In this document: in pieces, positions 8,853 through 17,223 of the stretch
Numbering within the stretch: position 1 is the first letter of the stretch
Layout: the number at the start of each line of letters is the position of its first letter
NCBI GenBank assembly: GCA_039030395.1
Contig: JBCCEF010000012.1
Location: forward strand, 62,001 to 126,000
Direction: 5' to 3'
Length of the DNA stretch: 64,000 nucleotides
Source: Acidobacteriota bacterium
GTDB lineage: Bacteria > Acidobacteriota > Thermoanaerobaculia > Multivoradales > JBCCEF01
Program-made: the position numbers and the translations under genes
Notes under the pieces: generated by a model
The model's database searches: none
What the model was told of the DNA's origin: nothing
What the model saw: the letters and a program-made list of their open reading frames with translations, nothing else

Positions 8853-10436
8853 CTATTTCCCCGCCGGTTCCTGCTCTGCTTTGACCATTCGCCTGACCTC
8901 CTGCCGCAGCGCTTGAGCGTCGTAGAGGACGCCGTCACGGATCGTCCAGGTGACGCCGCCGATCCTCTCGAGAGTGCCGTCGTCCCGAAGCCGTGGGGTG
9001 CCGGTGCCGTAGAGCACTTTGAAGTCCGCCACGGGATTCTCGGGCACCACCACCAGGTCCGCCCGTTTGCCGGGCTCGATGGTGCCGATCTGGTCGGCGA
9101 GGCCCAGTTCGTCAGCGCCTTCTTGGGTGGCGGCGCGGAGAATTTCGAGCGGCGTGAAACCGGCCTCGCGCAGCAGTTCCATTTCGCGCACGAAGGCGAA
9201 GCCGAAGACGGTGTACATGAAGCCGGCATCGGTGCCGATCGCCACCCGGCCGCCGGCGTTGGCGTAGTCGCGCAGGAAGCGCATCCAGCGGCGATAACCC
9301 TTGCGCCAGGCGACCTCGTCTTCGGTAGTCCAGGCGAAGAAGTGGGCGGCGTGCGAGCTGCGGTTCGGGGTGAAGGATTGCCACAGGGAAGGCAGGGTGT
9401 ACTCCGCGTGCCACTCCTTTTGGCGCGCCCGCATCAGGTCACGGTTGGCCTCGTAGAGGGCAAGAGTTGGCACCATCGCGACGCCGCCTTCGACCATTTC
9501 GGCGATCACCCGCTGCCAGCGCTCGCTCCCCGGACGCGTCGCCTGACCCCACAGCCGGCCGAGGGTGGCGAAGCGATGCTGTTCGTCCAAGTAGTTGTAG
9601 TCCGCCGGGTAGGCCGGCAGGGTGGTGTCCTCGATCAGCGCTTCCGGCAGACCGTAGAAGTGTTCGAGCTGGTCGAGGCCGTGGCGCGCCGTGAACAGGA
9701 CGTCGGTGCGCGATACCCACAGCGGCGAGTGGTGGCAGGAGGTGGGCAGGCCTAGATCCTCCGCTTCGTCGAGGGCGGCGGCAAAGATCTCCGGCTTCTC
9801 GCCGCGGAACTTGATGCCGGCGGCGCCCTGTTCCTTGGCCTCCCGCACCCAGGCCCGAGCGTCGTCCGCGTCCGCAACCTTGAGGCCCGGCCGGCCGAGA
9901 CCGAAGTGCAGCCAGGGCACGACCCGCGGCGACACTACGCTGTGCTCCTCCGCCGCTCGGCGCCACTCGTTGCAGATCTCCATCCCCCGCTCGCACACCG
10001 GCTCCCGCACGGTGGTGATGCCGTGGGCGAGCCACAGGCGGGAGGCGTAGTCGCGGTTCCGGCCGGCGTAGCCGTAGAGATCCACGAAGCCCGGCAGCAC
10101 CCAGGATCCGGTGAGGTCGATCTCGCGGCCGTTCTCGCCCACCTCCGGCCGGCGCGCCGGATCGATCTCGGTACCCGGCGCGCCGATGTAGGCGATGCGG
10201 ACGATCTCGTCCTCCTCGATCACCAGATCCATCGGTCCCTGGGGCGGCGCGCCGGTGCCGTCCACCACCATCACGCCGCGCAGCACCAGGCGATCGTAGG
10301 GACCCTCGCCGACGGCTGGTGGACCGTTGTCCTCCGCCGCGACGGACAGCGCCGCCAACAGCAGCCCCAGGATCAAACCGCCGAAGGTCCAAGGCTGTGC
10401 TTCACGACGACGTAGCGCCCCCCAAACATCAAACAT
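8853..10436 (-). CDS. Amidohydrolase-family protein with the first metal-binding His pair replaced by Tyr
   Basis: 527 residues. A signal peptide or anchor lies at about 16-35 (WTFGGLILGLLLAALSVAAE). The fold is clearly metal-dependent amidohydrolase: LVLRGVMVVDGTGAPP start, VLPGFVDL strand, a Lys in GAAGIKFRGEKPE, His in SCHHSPLW and LEHFYG, Asp in GTDAGFMYTVFG, and the IEPGKRADLVVV end. The normal HxH after strand 1 is missing: residues 119-123 read DLYGY instead of DxHxH. This may leave only one metal or none, so activity cannot be assumed. The start at 10436 has a good GAGAGGAG site 7 bases upstream; the frame continues upstream without such a site. It lies 98 bp before the sigma gene on the same strand. 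Confidence 0.85.
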   Translation of the reverse strand: MFDVWGALRRREAQPWTFGGLILGLLLAALSVAAEDNGPPAVGEGPYDRLVLRGVMVVDGTGAPPQGPMDLVIEEDEIVRIAYIGAPGTEIDPARRPEVGENGREIDLTGSWVLPGFVDLYGYAGRNRDYASRLWLAHGITTVREPVCERGMEICNEWRRAAEEHSVVSPRVVPWLHFGLGRPGLKVADADDARAWVREAKEQGAAGIKFRGEKPEIFAAALDEAEDLGLPTSCHHSPLWVSRTDVLFTARHGLDQLEHFYGLPEALIEDTTLPAYPADYNYLDEQHRFATLGRLWGQATRPGSERWQRVIAEMVEGGVAMVPTLALYEANRDLMRARQKEWHAEYTLPSLWQSFTPNRSSHAAHFFAWTTEDEVAWRKGYRRWMRFLRDYANAGGRVAIGTDAGFMYTVFGFAFVREMELLREAGFTPLEILRAATQEGADELGLADQIGTIEPGKRADLVVVPENPVADFKVLYGTGTPRLRDDGTLERIGGVTWTIRDGVLYDAQALRQEVRRMVKAEQEPAGK

Positions 10437-10734
10437 CGCTGCTCTCCTCTCGGGTCTGCCTGCGGATTGTGCGTCCGGATTCACCCCTTCGGTGCCGACT
10501 TACCGGAGAGGCGGGACAAGGCTCTCATACCCATCCGCCGTTCTTCGGACCTCCGCCGTAACTTCGTCCTCGATTCTCCGCCGGAGAGTCCGTCTGCCTC
10601 GGTGAATGAGCTACTCTAGGCGGCGCCAACGCTACGAAGACCAAAGACGGGCGCCCTTCCTTCGATCGACGGGCGCCGGTCGCTGCCGTTCTCCCGTCGC
10701 CGAAGGACTGTTGTTTCCACGGAGGATCGCCACC
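10437..10734. other. Divergent intergenic region with no recognised element
   Basis: This 298-bp spacer separates the leftward amidohydrolase from the rightward DUF3052 gene and must hold both promoters. Open frames can be drawn through it but have no supporting start sites or domain similarity. No convincing -35/-10 pair was seen. The clearest element is the GGAGG ribosome site just before 10735. Confidence 0.4.
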
Positions 10735-11145
10735 ATGCCCGCCGGATATTCCGGAACTCCCCTCGCCAAGAAGTTGGGCATCACCGACGGCTGCCGCCTG
10801 GCCGCCCTCTACGCGCCGGCGCACTACCGCCGCCTGCTCGATCCGCTCCCCCTGAGGGTGCGGATATTGAGCCGCCTGTCGCGCGATCTGGACCTAGTGC
10901 ACCTCTTCGTGATGGAGCGCCGCAGGCTGGCCGACCGGCTACCGGCCTGCCTGAGCCGCATTCGCCAGAACGGCGGCATCTGGGTGTCCTGGCCCAAGAA
11001 GGCGTCGAAGGTGGAAACGGACATGACCGAAGACGTGGTGCGGGAAGTGGCCCTGCCGCTGGGCCTGGTGGACGTCAAGGTGTGCGCCGTGGACGAGGTC
11101 TGGTCCGGCCTCAAACTGGTGATCCGCAAAGAACTGCGGCGGTAG
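10735..11145 (+). CDS. DUF3052 family protein
   Basis: 136 residues. It matches the DUF3052 pattern: AGYSGTPLAKKLGI start, central LHLFV-type strand (DLVHLFVMERRRL), then LSRIRQNGGIWVSWPKKASK and VREVALPLGLVDVKVCAVDEVWSGLKLV. The family is short, soluble and of unknown function. The ATG at 10735 follows GGAGG with 9 bases between; an upstream in-frame start at 10606 would add a 43-residue basic tail not typical of the family. HrpB follows after 31 bp on the same strand and may be co-transcribed. Confidence 0.88.
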   Translation: MPAGYSGTPLAKKLGITDGCRLAALYAPAHYRRLLDPLPLRVRILSRLSRDLDLVHLFVMERRRLADRLPACLSRIRQNGGIWVSWPKKASKVETDMTEDVVREVALPLGLVDVKVCAVDEVWSGLKLVIRKELRR

Positions 11146-11176
11146 CTCAGGCCGCCGCCTCCGGTACCATCCGTCG

Positions 11177-13708
11177 ATGGCCCCGGCTCCTACAGCTCCC
11201 CTGCCGATCGACGAGGTTCTCCCCCGTCTGACCGCAACCTTGGAGGAAGCATCTTCGGCGGTGCTGCGCGCCCCTACCGGCGCCGGCAAGACCACCCGGG
11301 TGCCGCCGGCCTTGCTCGACGACGTATCGCTGGAGGGCGCCGTGTGGATGGTCGAGCCGCGGCGGATCGCTGCCCGCGCCGCCGCCCGAAGAATCGCCGG
11401 CGAGCGGGGCTGGACCCTGGGCCACGAAGTGGGCTATCGGGTGCGCTTCGATCATCGCGCACGGGAAGATTCGAAGCTGGTGGTGATGACCGAGGGCATC
11501 GTGCTCCGGCGGCTGCAGCAGGACCCCTTCCTGGAAGGCGTCGGAGCCCTGGTGTTCGACGAGTTTCACGAGCGACGGCTGGACTCGGACCTGGCCCTCG
11601 CCATGGCGGCGCGGGTGCAGCGCGAAGTGCGCCCGGATCTGCGGCTGGTGGTGATGTCCGCCACCCTCGATCCGGCTCCCATCGCGGCCTTCCTCGGCGA
11701 CTGCCCGGTGATCGAGAGTCGCGGCTTCCTCCACCCGGTGACCGTCGAATATGGCGACGAGCCCTTCCATCTCGACCCGCGGCCCTGGGACATCGCAAGC
11801 GCCGCCGCGCGAGGCGCTCGCCGGGCCCTCGAAGACACCGCCGGCGACGTGCTGGTGTTTCTGCCCGGCGTCGGGGAGATCCATCGCGTGGCCGAACATC
11901 TGGACGACCTGGCGACGGTCGCGGTGGTTGCGCTGTACGGCGATCTGCCGCCGGACCGGCAAGACACGGCCTTAGAGACCGGTCCCCAGCGGCGGGTGGT
12001 GCTGGCGACCAACGTCGCGGAGACCTCGGTGACGGTAGAGGGCATCACCACGGTGGTCGACAGCGGCTGGATGCGCCGCATGCGCTTCGACACCGGCAGC
12101 GGCCTCGACCGCCTGGAACTCGCCCGCATCAGCCGGGCTTCTGCGGAGCAGCGCGCCGGCCGCGCCGGCCGCCTCGCGCCGGGCCGCTGCCTGCGCCTGT
12201 GGACGGAGCACGACCACCGCCGCCTGACGGAACGGGAAGCGCCGGAGATCCGCCGCATCGACCTTGCCGGAACCGTACTTCAGCTCCTCGCCTGGGGAGA
12301 GCCGGACCCCCTCCGCTTCGCCTGGTTCGAGGCGCCGGGCAAGCGGGCCGTGGAGCAGGCGCTGGCCCTGCTGCGCCACCTGGGGGCCGTCACGAACTCC
12401 GGCATCACGGCTCTCGGCCGGCGGATGGCCGCCCTGCCTCTCCATCCGCGCCTGGCGGCCCTGGTGCTGGCCGGCGACGATCTCGGCGCCGGCCGGCGGG
12501 CCGCCCTGGCGGCGGCGCTGCTGTCGGAGCGGGATCCCTTCCGCCGCGGCGGTTCCGTCGGCCGGTCGGCGGCGGCCCACGAGTCGGACCTGCTCGACCG
12601 AATACAGGCTCTGGAGAAATTCGAAGAGCGAGGGTATCTACCCGGCTCCGGCGGGGAACATGGCGCCGCCAGACATGTGCTGCGGGTGCGCGACCAGCTC
12701 GCCAAGGCCGTCCTCAAAGGTGGACCCGGTGGCCGCCGCAGCGCACCCCAAGAGAGTTCCGACCCGGCGTTCCTACGTGCTCTCCTCGCCGCCTATCCGG
12801 ATCGTCTGGCGCGCCGCCGAGAACCCAACGAACCTCGAGCGGTGTTGGTGGGCGGCACCGGTGTCACCCTGGCGCCGGGCAGCGGGGTTCACCGGGCGGA
12901 GCTGTTTCTGGCCCTCGACCTGGCCGGCCGGAGCGGCGCCGAGGCGGTCGTCCGGTCCGCCTCGGAGGTGCGCTTCGAGTGGTTGCCGGAAGCCGCTCTC
13001 CGGGCCGAGATCGAGACGGAGTTCGACCCCGAACGCCAGCGCGTGGTCGGCTACCGCCGCCTGCGCTGGCATGATCTGGTTCTGGAAGAGCGCGAGGTGC
13101 CGGTGGCGGCCGACGTGGCGGCGGAGGTTCTCGCCGGCGCCGCAGCACTGGACCTGGAAGCCGCTCTCGGCCTCGACCGGCCGGCCATCCGGACCTTCCT
13201 GGCGCGCCTCGACAGCCTGCGCGAAGGCTGCGAGATCCCGTCCCTGGACGCTGCATTCTGGCAGTCCGCCCTGCCTTCCCTCACCGCCGGCAAGCGGTCC
13301 TACGAGGAGTTGCGAAAAGCCCCGCTGATCGACACGATTCTCGGCGCCCTGGGCTGGGATGTCGGCCGGCGCCTCGAACGCGAGGCGCCGGAGCGCATCC
13401 GCCTGCCGAGTGGGCGGTCGGCCCCCCTCGACTGGACCGGCGACGGCCCACCGGTTCTGGCGGCGAGGATCCAAGAACTCTTCGGCCTGACCGAGACGCC
13501 GCGGGTGGGCGCCGGCCGGGTGCCGGTGCTCCTCCACCTGCTGGCCCCCAACTTCCGGCCGCAGCAGATCACCCAGGATCTGGCGGGCTTCTGGCGCCGC
13601 ACCTACCCGGAAGTCCGCAAAGAACTCCAAGGGCGTTACCCCAAACACGACTGGCCGGAGGATCCCGTCTCGGCTTCACCGCAAAAGGTCGGCCGACGAA
13701 GAAGATAG
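11177..13708 (+). CDS. hrpB: ATP-dependent helicase HrpB
   Basis: 843 residues, normal for HrpB. Walker A is GAGKTT at 35-40; the DEAH-like box is DEFH at 128-131; motif III is VMSATLD; motif V/VI read VVLATNVAETSVTVEGI and SAEQRAGRAGRLAPG. The C-terminal half carries the HrpB-specific region, ending HLLAPNFRPQQITQDLAGFW ... YPKHDWPEDP. It is a DExH-box nucleic-acid helicase; the family's substrate is not well defined. Upstream of the ATG there is no strong ribosome site, so the start is supported mainly by family alignment at the LRAPTGAGKTT strand. Confidence 0.95.
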   Translation: MAPAPTAPLPIDEVLPRLTATLEEASSAVLRAPTGAGKTTRVPPALLDDVSLEGAVWMVEPRRIAARAAARRIAGERGWTLGHEVGYRVRFDHRAREDSKLVVMTEGIVLRRLQQDPFLEGVGALVFDEFHERRLDSDLALAMAARVQREVRPDLRLVVMSATLDPAPIAAFLGDCPVIESRGFLHPVTVEYGDEPFHLDPRPWDIASAAARGARRALEDTAGDVLVFLPGVGEIHRVAEHLDDLATVAVVALYGDLPPDRQDTALETGPQRRVVLATNVAETSVTVEGITTVVDSGWMRRMRFDTGSGLDRLELARISRASAEQRAGRAGRLAPGRCLRLWTEHDHRRLTEREAPEIRRIDLAGTVLQLLAWGEPDPLRFAWFEAPGKRAVEQALALLRHLGAVTNSGITALGRRMAALPLHPRLAALVLAGDDLGAGRRAALAAALLSERDPFRRGGSVGRSAAAHESDLLDRIQALEKFEERGYLPGSGGEHGAARHVLRVRDQLAKAVLKGGPGGRRSAPQESSDPAFLRALLAAYPDRLARRREPNEPRAVLVGGTGVTLAPGSGVHRAELFLALDLAGRSGAEAVVRSASEVRFEWLPEAALRAEIETEFDPERQRVVGYRRLRWHDLVLEEREVPVAADVAAEVLAGAAALDLEAALGLDRPAIRTFLARLDSLREGCEIPSLDAAFWQSALPSLTAGKRSYEELRKAPLIDTILGALGWDVGRRLEREAPERIRLPSGRSAPLDWTGDGPPVLAARIQELFGLTETPRVGAGRVPVLLHLLAPNFRPQQITQDLAGFWRRTYPEVRKELQGRYPKHDWPEDPVSASPQKVGRRRR

Positions 13709-13728
13709 TCTGCCAATCCACAAAATTA

Positions 13729-13757
13729 TTTAGAGATTATTATCTATATGCTATAAT
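13729..13757 (+). promoter_or_regulatory. Strong sigma70-like promoter with extended -10
   Basis: TTTAGA (13729-13734, 4/6 to TTGACA) and a perfect TATAAT (13752-13757) are separated by 17 bp, with TGC directly before the -10 (extended -10). It sits in an AT-rich patch that stands out from its GC-rich surroundings. It points toward the gene at 13975, leaving an untranslated leader of about 210 bases. Confidence 0.7.
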
Positions 13758-13974
13758 TGTCGAAGTTTCGGAGACTCCATCCTGCACGGACGACCGAAAT
13801 TTCGCCCTCGATCGGTCCGCGCAGGATCGAAAATATCTCGTCGGAAGTCGATTTCATCCCCGCTGGGAATCTGACGGCGCCCGTCTCTGACCTCTGTCCT
13901 TCGACCCTCCCCGAGGGGGATCGTCCGCCTCGCGGGAGCCGGTCGGTTCACGCGATGACCATGAGGAGAAACCC

Positions 13975-14679
13975 ATGAGAGAACCGCAAACCCTGCGAAC
14001 CGCCGGTCGAACCGCGACCCCGATGGCCTTGGCCCTTGTCTGCCTCCTGCTGTGCCTGGTCGCCGCGTCCCTCTCGGCGGCGCCGCATTCCCCCTCCGTC
14101 GTGACCGAAGGCGCTGAGGTCCCCGGAACCCGCCTGTATGCATCGACCCAAGCCTATGGGGAGTTTCGCATCAACCTGCCGAATGGCGAGACCATCACCA
14201 TCCCGTGCGACGGGATTCCCGGAATCTCCGGGGTTCTCACTGAGGACGCGGTCAGCCGGAATGGGGAAGGCCGACCCTCCGTCGCGCTGCGGCGATTGGT
14301 CACCCACTTTCACCAGGATCTCGGATCGGACCATCCGCTGATCCTGATCGAGCAAGACCATGAGCGGACGTCGACGGGCGAGCTGACGGGACACGCTAAA
14401 GGCGGAGCCGGCGCCCTACTGCCCGGCACTGCGCGCTTCGATCAATACATCATCATCTACCTCGACGGACGCGCCTTGACCAACCGGGAGCCCTTGACGC
14501 TGATCGCCGACCAGGTCAAGTCTTGGCCGCCGCTGGGGTCGTCCTTCCAGTTGCAGGGGCCGACGGCGTTCTACGACCTTGACGACGTCCGGGCGGGCAA
14601 CCCCGCCGCCGCGGTCGTCGGCACCCTCGATGCCTGCAATGTCGAAGTGCGGGAGGAGCTGACCCTGCTCGGCGAGTAG
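13975..14679 (+). CDS. Secreted protein of unknown function
   Basis: 234 residues. A long signal peptide (about 1-42, core ALALVCLLLCLVAASLSAA) suggests export. The mature part has no domain that I recognise. It contains VTHFHQDLGSDHPLILIEQD, a paired Cys (one near 82 in TIPCDGIPG, one near 224 in LDACNVEV) that could form a disulfide, and a DQYIIIYLDGRALTNREPL strand segment. AGGAGA lies 6 bases before the ATG. A strong promoter at 13729-13757 and a long leader suggest it is well expressed or leader-regulated. It converges on the endonuclease/phosphatase-family lipoprotein gene. Confidence 0.75.
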   Translation: MREPQTLRTAGRTATPMALALVCLLLCLVAASLSAAPHSPSVVTEGAEVPGTRLYASTQAYGEFRINLPNGETITIPCDGIPGISGVLTEDAVSRNGEGRPSVALRRLVTHFHQDLGSDHPLILIEQDHERTSTGELTGHAKGGAGALLPGTARFDQYIIIYLDGRALTNREPLTLIADQVKSWPPLGSSFQLQGPTAFYDLDDVRAGNPAAAVVGTLDACNVEVREELTLLGE

Positions 14680-14769
14680 GACGCTCAGTCCGGCCGTCAA
14701 CTCCAAGATCGCCGCAACTACATTTCGGGCCCCGATGCGGATAGCCACAGCGAGGCCCGGGTTCGGCCT

Positions 14770-16017
14770 TTACGGCAACGCCAAATCGAGCCACAACAGG
14801 CGGTGGTCCGAGGCCTCCGCGGCGAGGGCGTGCCCTTCGGGGTCCTCGGACGATGCCGGCCAGAAGACGCCACCGTCGAGCACCCTCAACTCGAGGCTCG
14901 GCAAGAGGTAGTCGACCCGCGAACCGCCGAGGAATTCCGCCGTCGCCGTTCGCGGCAGGGCCGCGGAATCGGCGCGCTCCGCCACCTCCAGGGAGTTGCC
15001 ACGACTCTGACGGTCTTCCCGACGATGCTCCTCGGCGCCTTGGCTGACCAGAATCTCCGAGGGATCTCTCAGGGCGGGATGGTCGAGCAACTGAGCGATG
15101 GCCGTCTGGCCGTCGTACCGTTCGCCATCGGCGTCCGGTCGCGCATTGAGGTCCCCCACCACGACAAAGGGTTCGTCGTGGGCCTTGCCGCCGCGGCGGC
15201 CGTTGTCGTCGATCAGGGCCGAAGATCCATCGAGGTACTCGACCCAGAGTTTGATCTCGTCAAAGTTCCGACGGCCGTTGCGGTCCTCGTCACCGTCGAA
15301 GGCCGGCGGCGTGGGGTGGCTGATCAACAAATGCACCAAGCCTTCGCCGACCACCACCGGGAGATCCCAGTGGGACTTGCTCGACAGGCGGAAGACCTCC
15401 AACGCCTGCTCCGAGTAGAAGCCCGGAGGAATGTGATGGCCCGGCAGGTCCTGCCAGAGAAACCGCTGAAACGAGCGCAGTCGGTCCGCCTGCAGCGGGA
15501 ACCGCGACAGCACCGCCATCGCGTACTGCCCCCGGTAGGTGCCGAAGCCGAAACTGTCGCCGCCGTAGCCGCGACTCCCCTCCTCGGTGACGATCTCGCC
15601 GTCGCCATCGAGGTCCTGGCCGCTCGCCAAGCCGGTGTTCGACGGTGCCGCGAAGGCGTGCGGATAGGCGAGCGGTGCACCGTGCCGCTCCGCCGCCGGC
15701 TCGAGATACGCGTCGGCGAAACGGCGGGCATTCAACGCCGGGTCGTCCGGCGCCGAGGCATCGTGATCGATCTCCTGCACCACCAGCACGTCCGGCGCGA
15801 TACGCGCCACGATTTCCGCCGCCGCCCGGAGCTGGCGATTCCGGCCGACGCCGTCGTCGTCCACATCGTTGAGGGCTACCGTCCTCAGTTCCTCGATGTT
15901 GAACAACGCCAGGCGTAAGACCTCCGGGGGTTCGTCCGGCTCCGTCGGAGGCTCGGGACCGGCGCAGGAGGTGGCGGTGACGACCAGGAATCCGAGGAGC
16001 AGCGATCGAATCGGCAT
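14770..16017 (-). CDS. Endonuclease/exonuclease/phosphatase-family lipoprotein
   Basis: 415 residues. The N-terminus is a lipoprotein signal (SLLLGFLVVTATSC, lipid Cys at 18). The mature protein carries the EEP fold: LRLALFNIEEL strand, VVQEIDHD with the metal Glu, a VVVGDLNARPD loop, and SDHRLLWLDLAL at the end with the catalytic Asp-His pair. Members of this superfamily cut phosphodiester bonds in DNA, RNA or lipids, or remove phosphates; the substrate here is unknown. A calcium-like Asp loop (DLDGDGEIV, near 135) is present. It probably acts in the periplasm or at the outer membrane. The start lies about 77 bp from the divergent HMG-CoA synthase gene, so promoters overlap there. Confidence 0.85.
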   Translation of the reverse strand: MPIRSLLLGFLVVTATSCAGPEPPTEPDEPPEVLRLALFNIEELRTVALNDVDDDGVGRNRQLRAAAEIVARIAPDVLVVQEIDHDASAPDDPALNARRFADAYLEPAAERHGAPLAYPHAFAAPSNTGLASGQDLDGDGEIVTEEGSRGYGGDSFGFGTYRGQYAMAVLSRFPLQADRLRSFQRFLWQDLPGHHIPPGFYSEQALEVFRLSSKSHWDLPVVVGEGLVHLLISHPTPPAFDGDEDRNGRRNFDEIKLWVEYLDGSSALIDDNGRRGGKAHDEPFVVVGDLNARPDADGERYDGQTAIAQLLDHPALRDPSEILVSQGAEEHRREDRQSRGNSLEVAERADSAALPRTATAEFLGGSRVDYLLPSLELRVLDGGVFWPASSEDPEGHALAAEASDHRLLWLDLALP

Positions 16018-16094
16018 GGCCGGATTCTACTCGCCCCATCGCGCCTTTCGACCCCAGTGGACACCCTCTCCGCCCGTGGTTAGACTCCGCTGCC

Positions 16095-17210
16095 ATGAAC
16101 TCCCACTCCCTCGCCGAACGTCCCGCCACGGGCATCGCGTCCATCGGTCTCGCCTTTCCCCCTCTCGCCCTGCCGGTGGAGGAGCTGGCGACCCTGCGCG
16201 GCGTCGACCCGAACAAGTACACCCTCGGCCTCGGCTGTCGCGAAATGGCCCTCTGCCCAAAGGACTACGGCGTGGTGGACATGGCCGTCGAGGCGGCCCG
16301 GCGGGCCCTCGACCGCTGGGACGGCGATCGCGAGCGCATCGCCCTCCTCGCCGTCGGCACCGAAACGGCGCTGGACATGAGCCGGCCGCTGAGCGCCTGG
16401 GTGGCGGAGAGCCTGGGCCTGGCCGGGCGGGTACGCTCCTACGAGGTCAAACACGCCTGCTACGGCGGCACCCTGGCGCTGCGTCAGGCCACCGAGTGGC
16501 GGCTCTCCGGCGCCGCCCGGACGGCCTCCGGCGATACCCAAGCCGCCCTGGTGATCGCCGCCGACGTGGCGCTCTACGAACCGGAGGATCCCGGCGAGCC
16601 CACCCAGGGCGCCGGCGCCGTGGCGATGGTCGTCGACGGCCCCGAAGTCGCCGCCATCGACACCGCCAGCTACCCCTACAGCGAACCGGCCTTCGACTTC
16701 TGGCGGCCGGTGGGCCAGGACTTTCCCAATGTCGAAGGTCCGCTGAGCCTCGACTGCTACCGGCGCGCCGCCGAAGCCTGTTTCACCGCCTGGATCGGCG
16801 ACCGCGAACCCCGCCCTGCCTTGGCCGAGCTGGCGGCCCTGTGCTTCCATGTGCCCTTCCCCAAAATGGTCAAGAAGGCCGTCGTTCAGATGGGCGAAGC
16901 CCTGGGCCTCGCCGAGGAGGAGATCACCCGCCTCTACGACGGCAAGGTCGCACCGACCATGGGTTGGAATCGCCGCTGCGGAAACGCCTACACCGCCAGC
17001 CTGTGGATCGCCGTTGCCGAGGCTCTGCGTGGGCTCGATGAGGGCCGGCGCATCGCCGCCTTCTCCTACGGCTCCGGCTTCGGCGCCGAGCTGTTGACCT
17101 TGGCCGCCGGTCCGGCGGCCGCCGCCGGCGCCTGGGCGGCGGACATCGAAACGGACCTCTCCCACCGCCAGCGGATCGACGCCGCGGCCTACAGCCAACT
17201 CCGCGCCTAG
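16095..17210 (+). CDS. Hydroxymethylglutaryl-CoA synthase family protein
   Basis: 371 residues. Catalytic residues are in place: Glu90 in AVGTET, Cys122 in EVKHACYGGT, and His252 in CFHVPFPKMVKKAV. A GWNRRCGNAYTASLW segment and an FSYGSGFGAELL end also match the family. The enzyme joins acetyl and acetoacetyl thioesters. Two roles are known: mevalonate synthesis, or beta-branching of polyketides. The EVKxACYGGT context looks closer to the polyketide (HCS) type, and a PKS end lies 15 kb to the left, but no partner enoyl-CoA hydratases or other mevalonate genes are visible here. The DUF885 gene follows after 13 bp. Confidence 0.88.
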   Translation: MNSHSLAERPATGIASIGLAFPPLALPVEELATLRGVDPNKYTLGLGCREMALCPKDYGVVDMAVEAARRALDRWDGDRERIALLAVGTETALDMSRPLSAWVAESLGLAGRVRSYEVKHACYGGTLALRQATEWRLSGAARTASGDTQAALVIAADVALYEPEDPGEPTQGAGAVAMVVDGPEVAAIDTASYPYSEPAFDFWRPVGQDFPNVEGPLSLDCYRRAAEACFTAWIGDREPRPALAELAALCFHVPFPKMVKKAVVQMGEALGLAEEEITRLYDGKVAPTMGWNRRCGNAYTASLWIAVAEALRGLDEGRRIAAFSYGSGFGAELLTLAAGPAAAAGAWAADIETDLSHRQRIDAAAYSQLRA

Positions 17211-17223
17211 GGAGGTCGCATCG

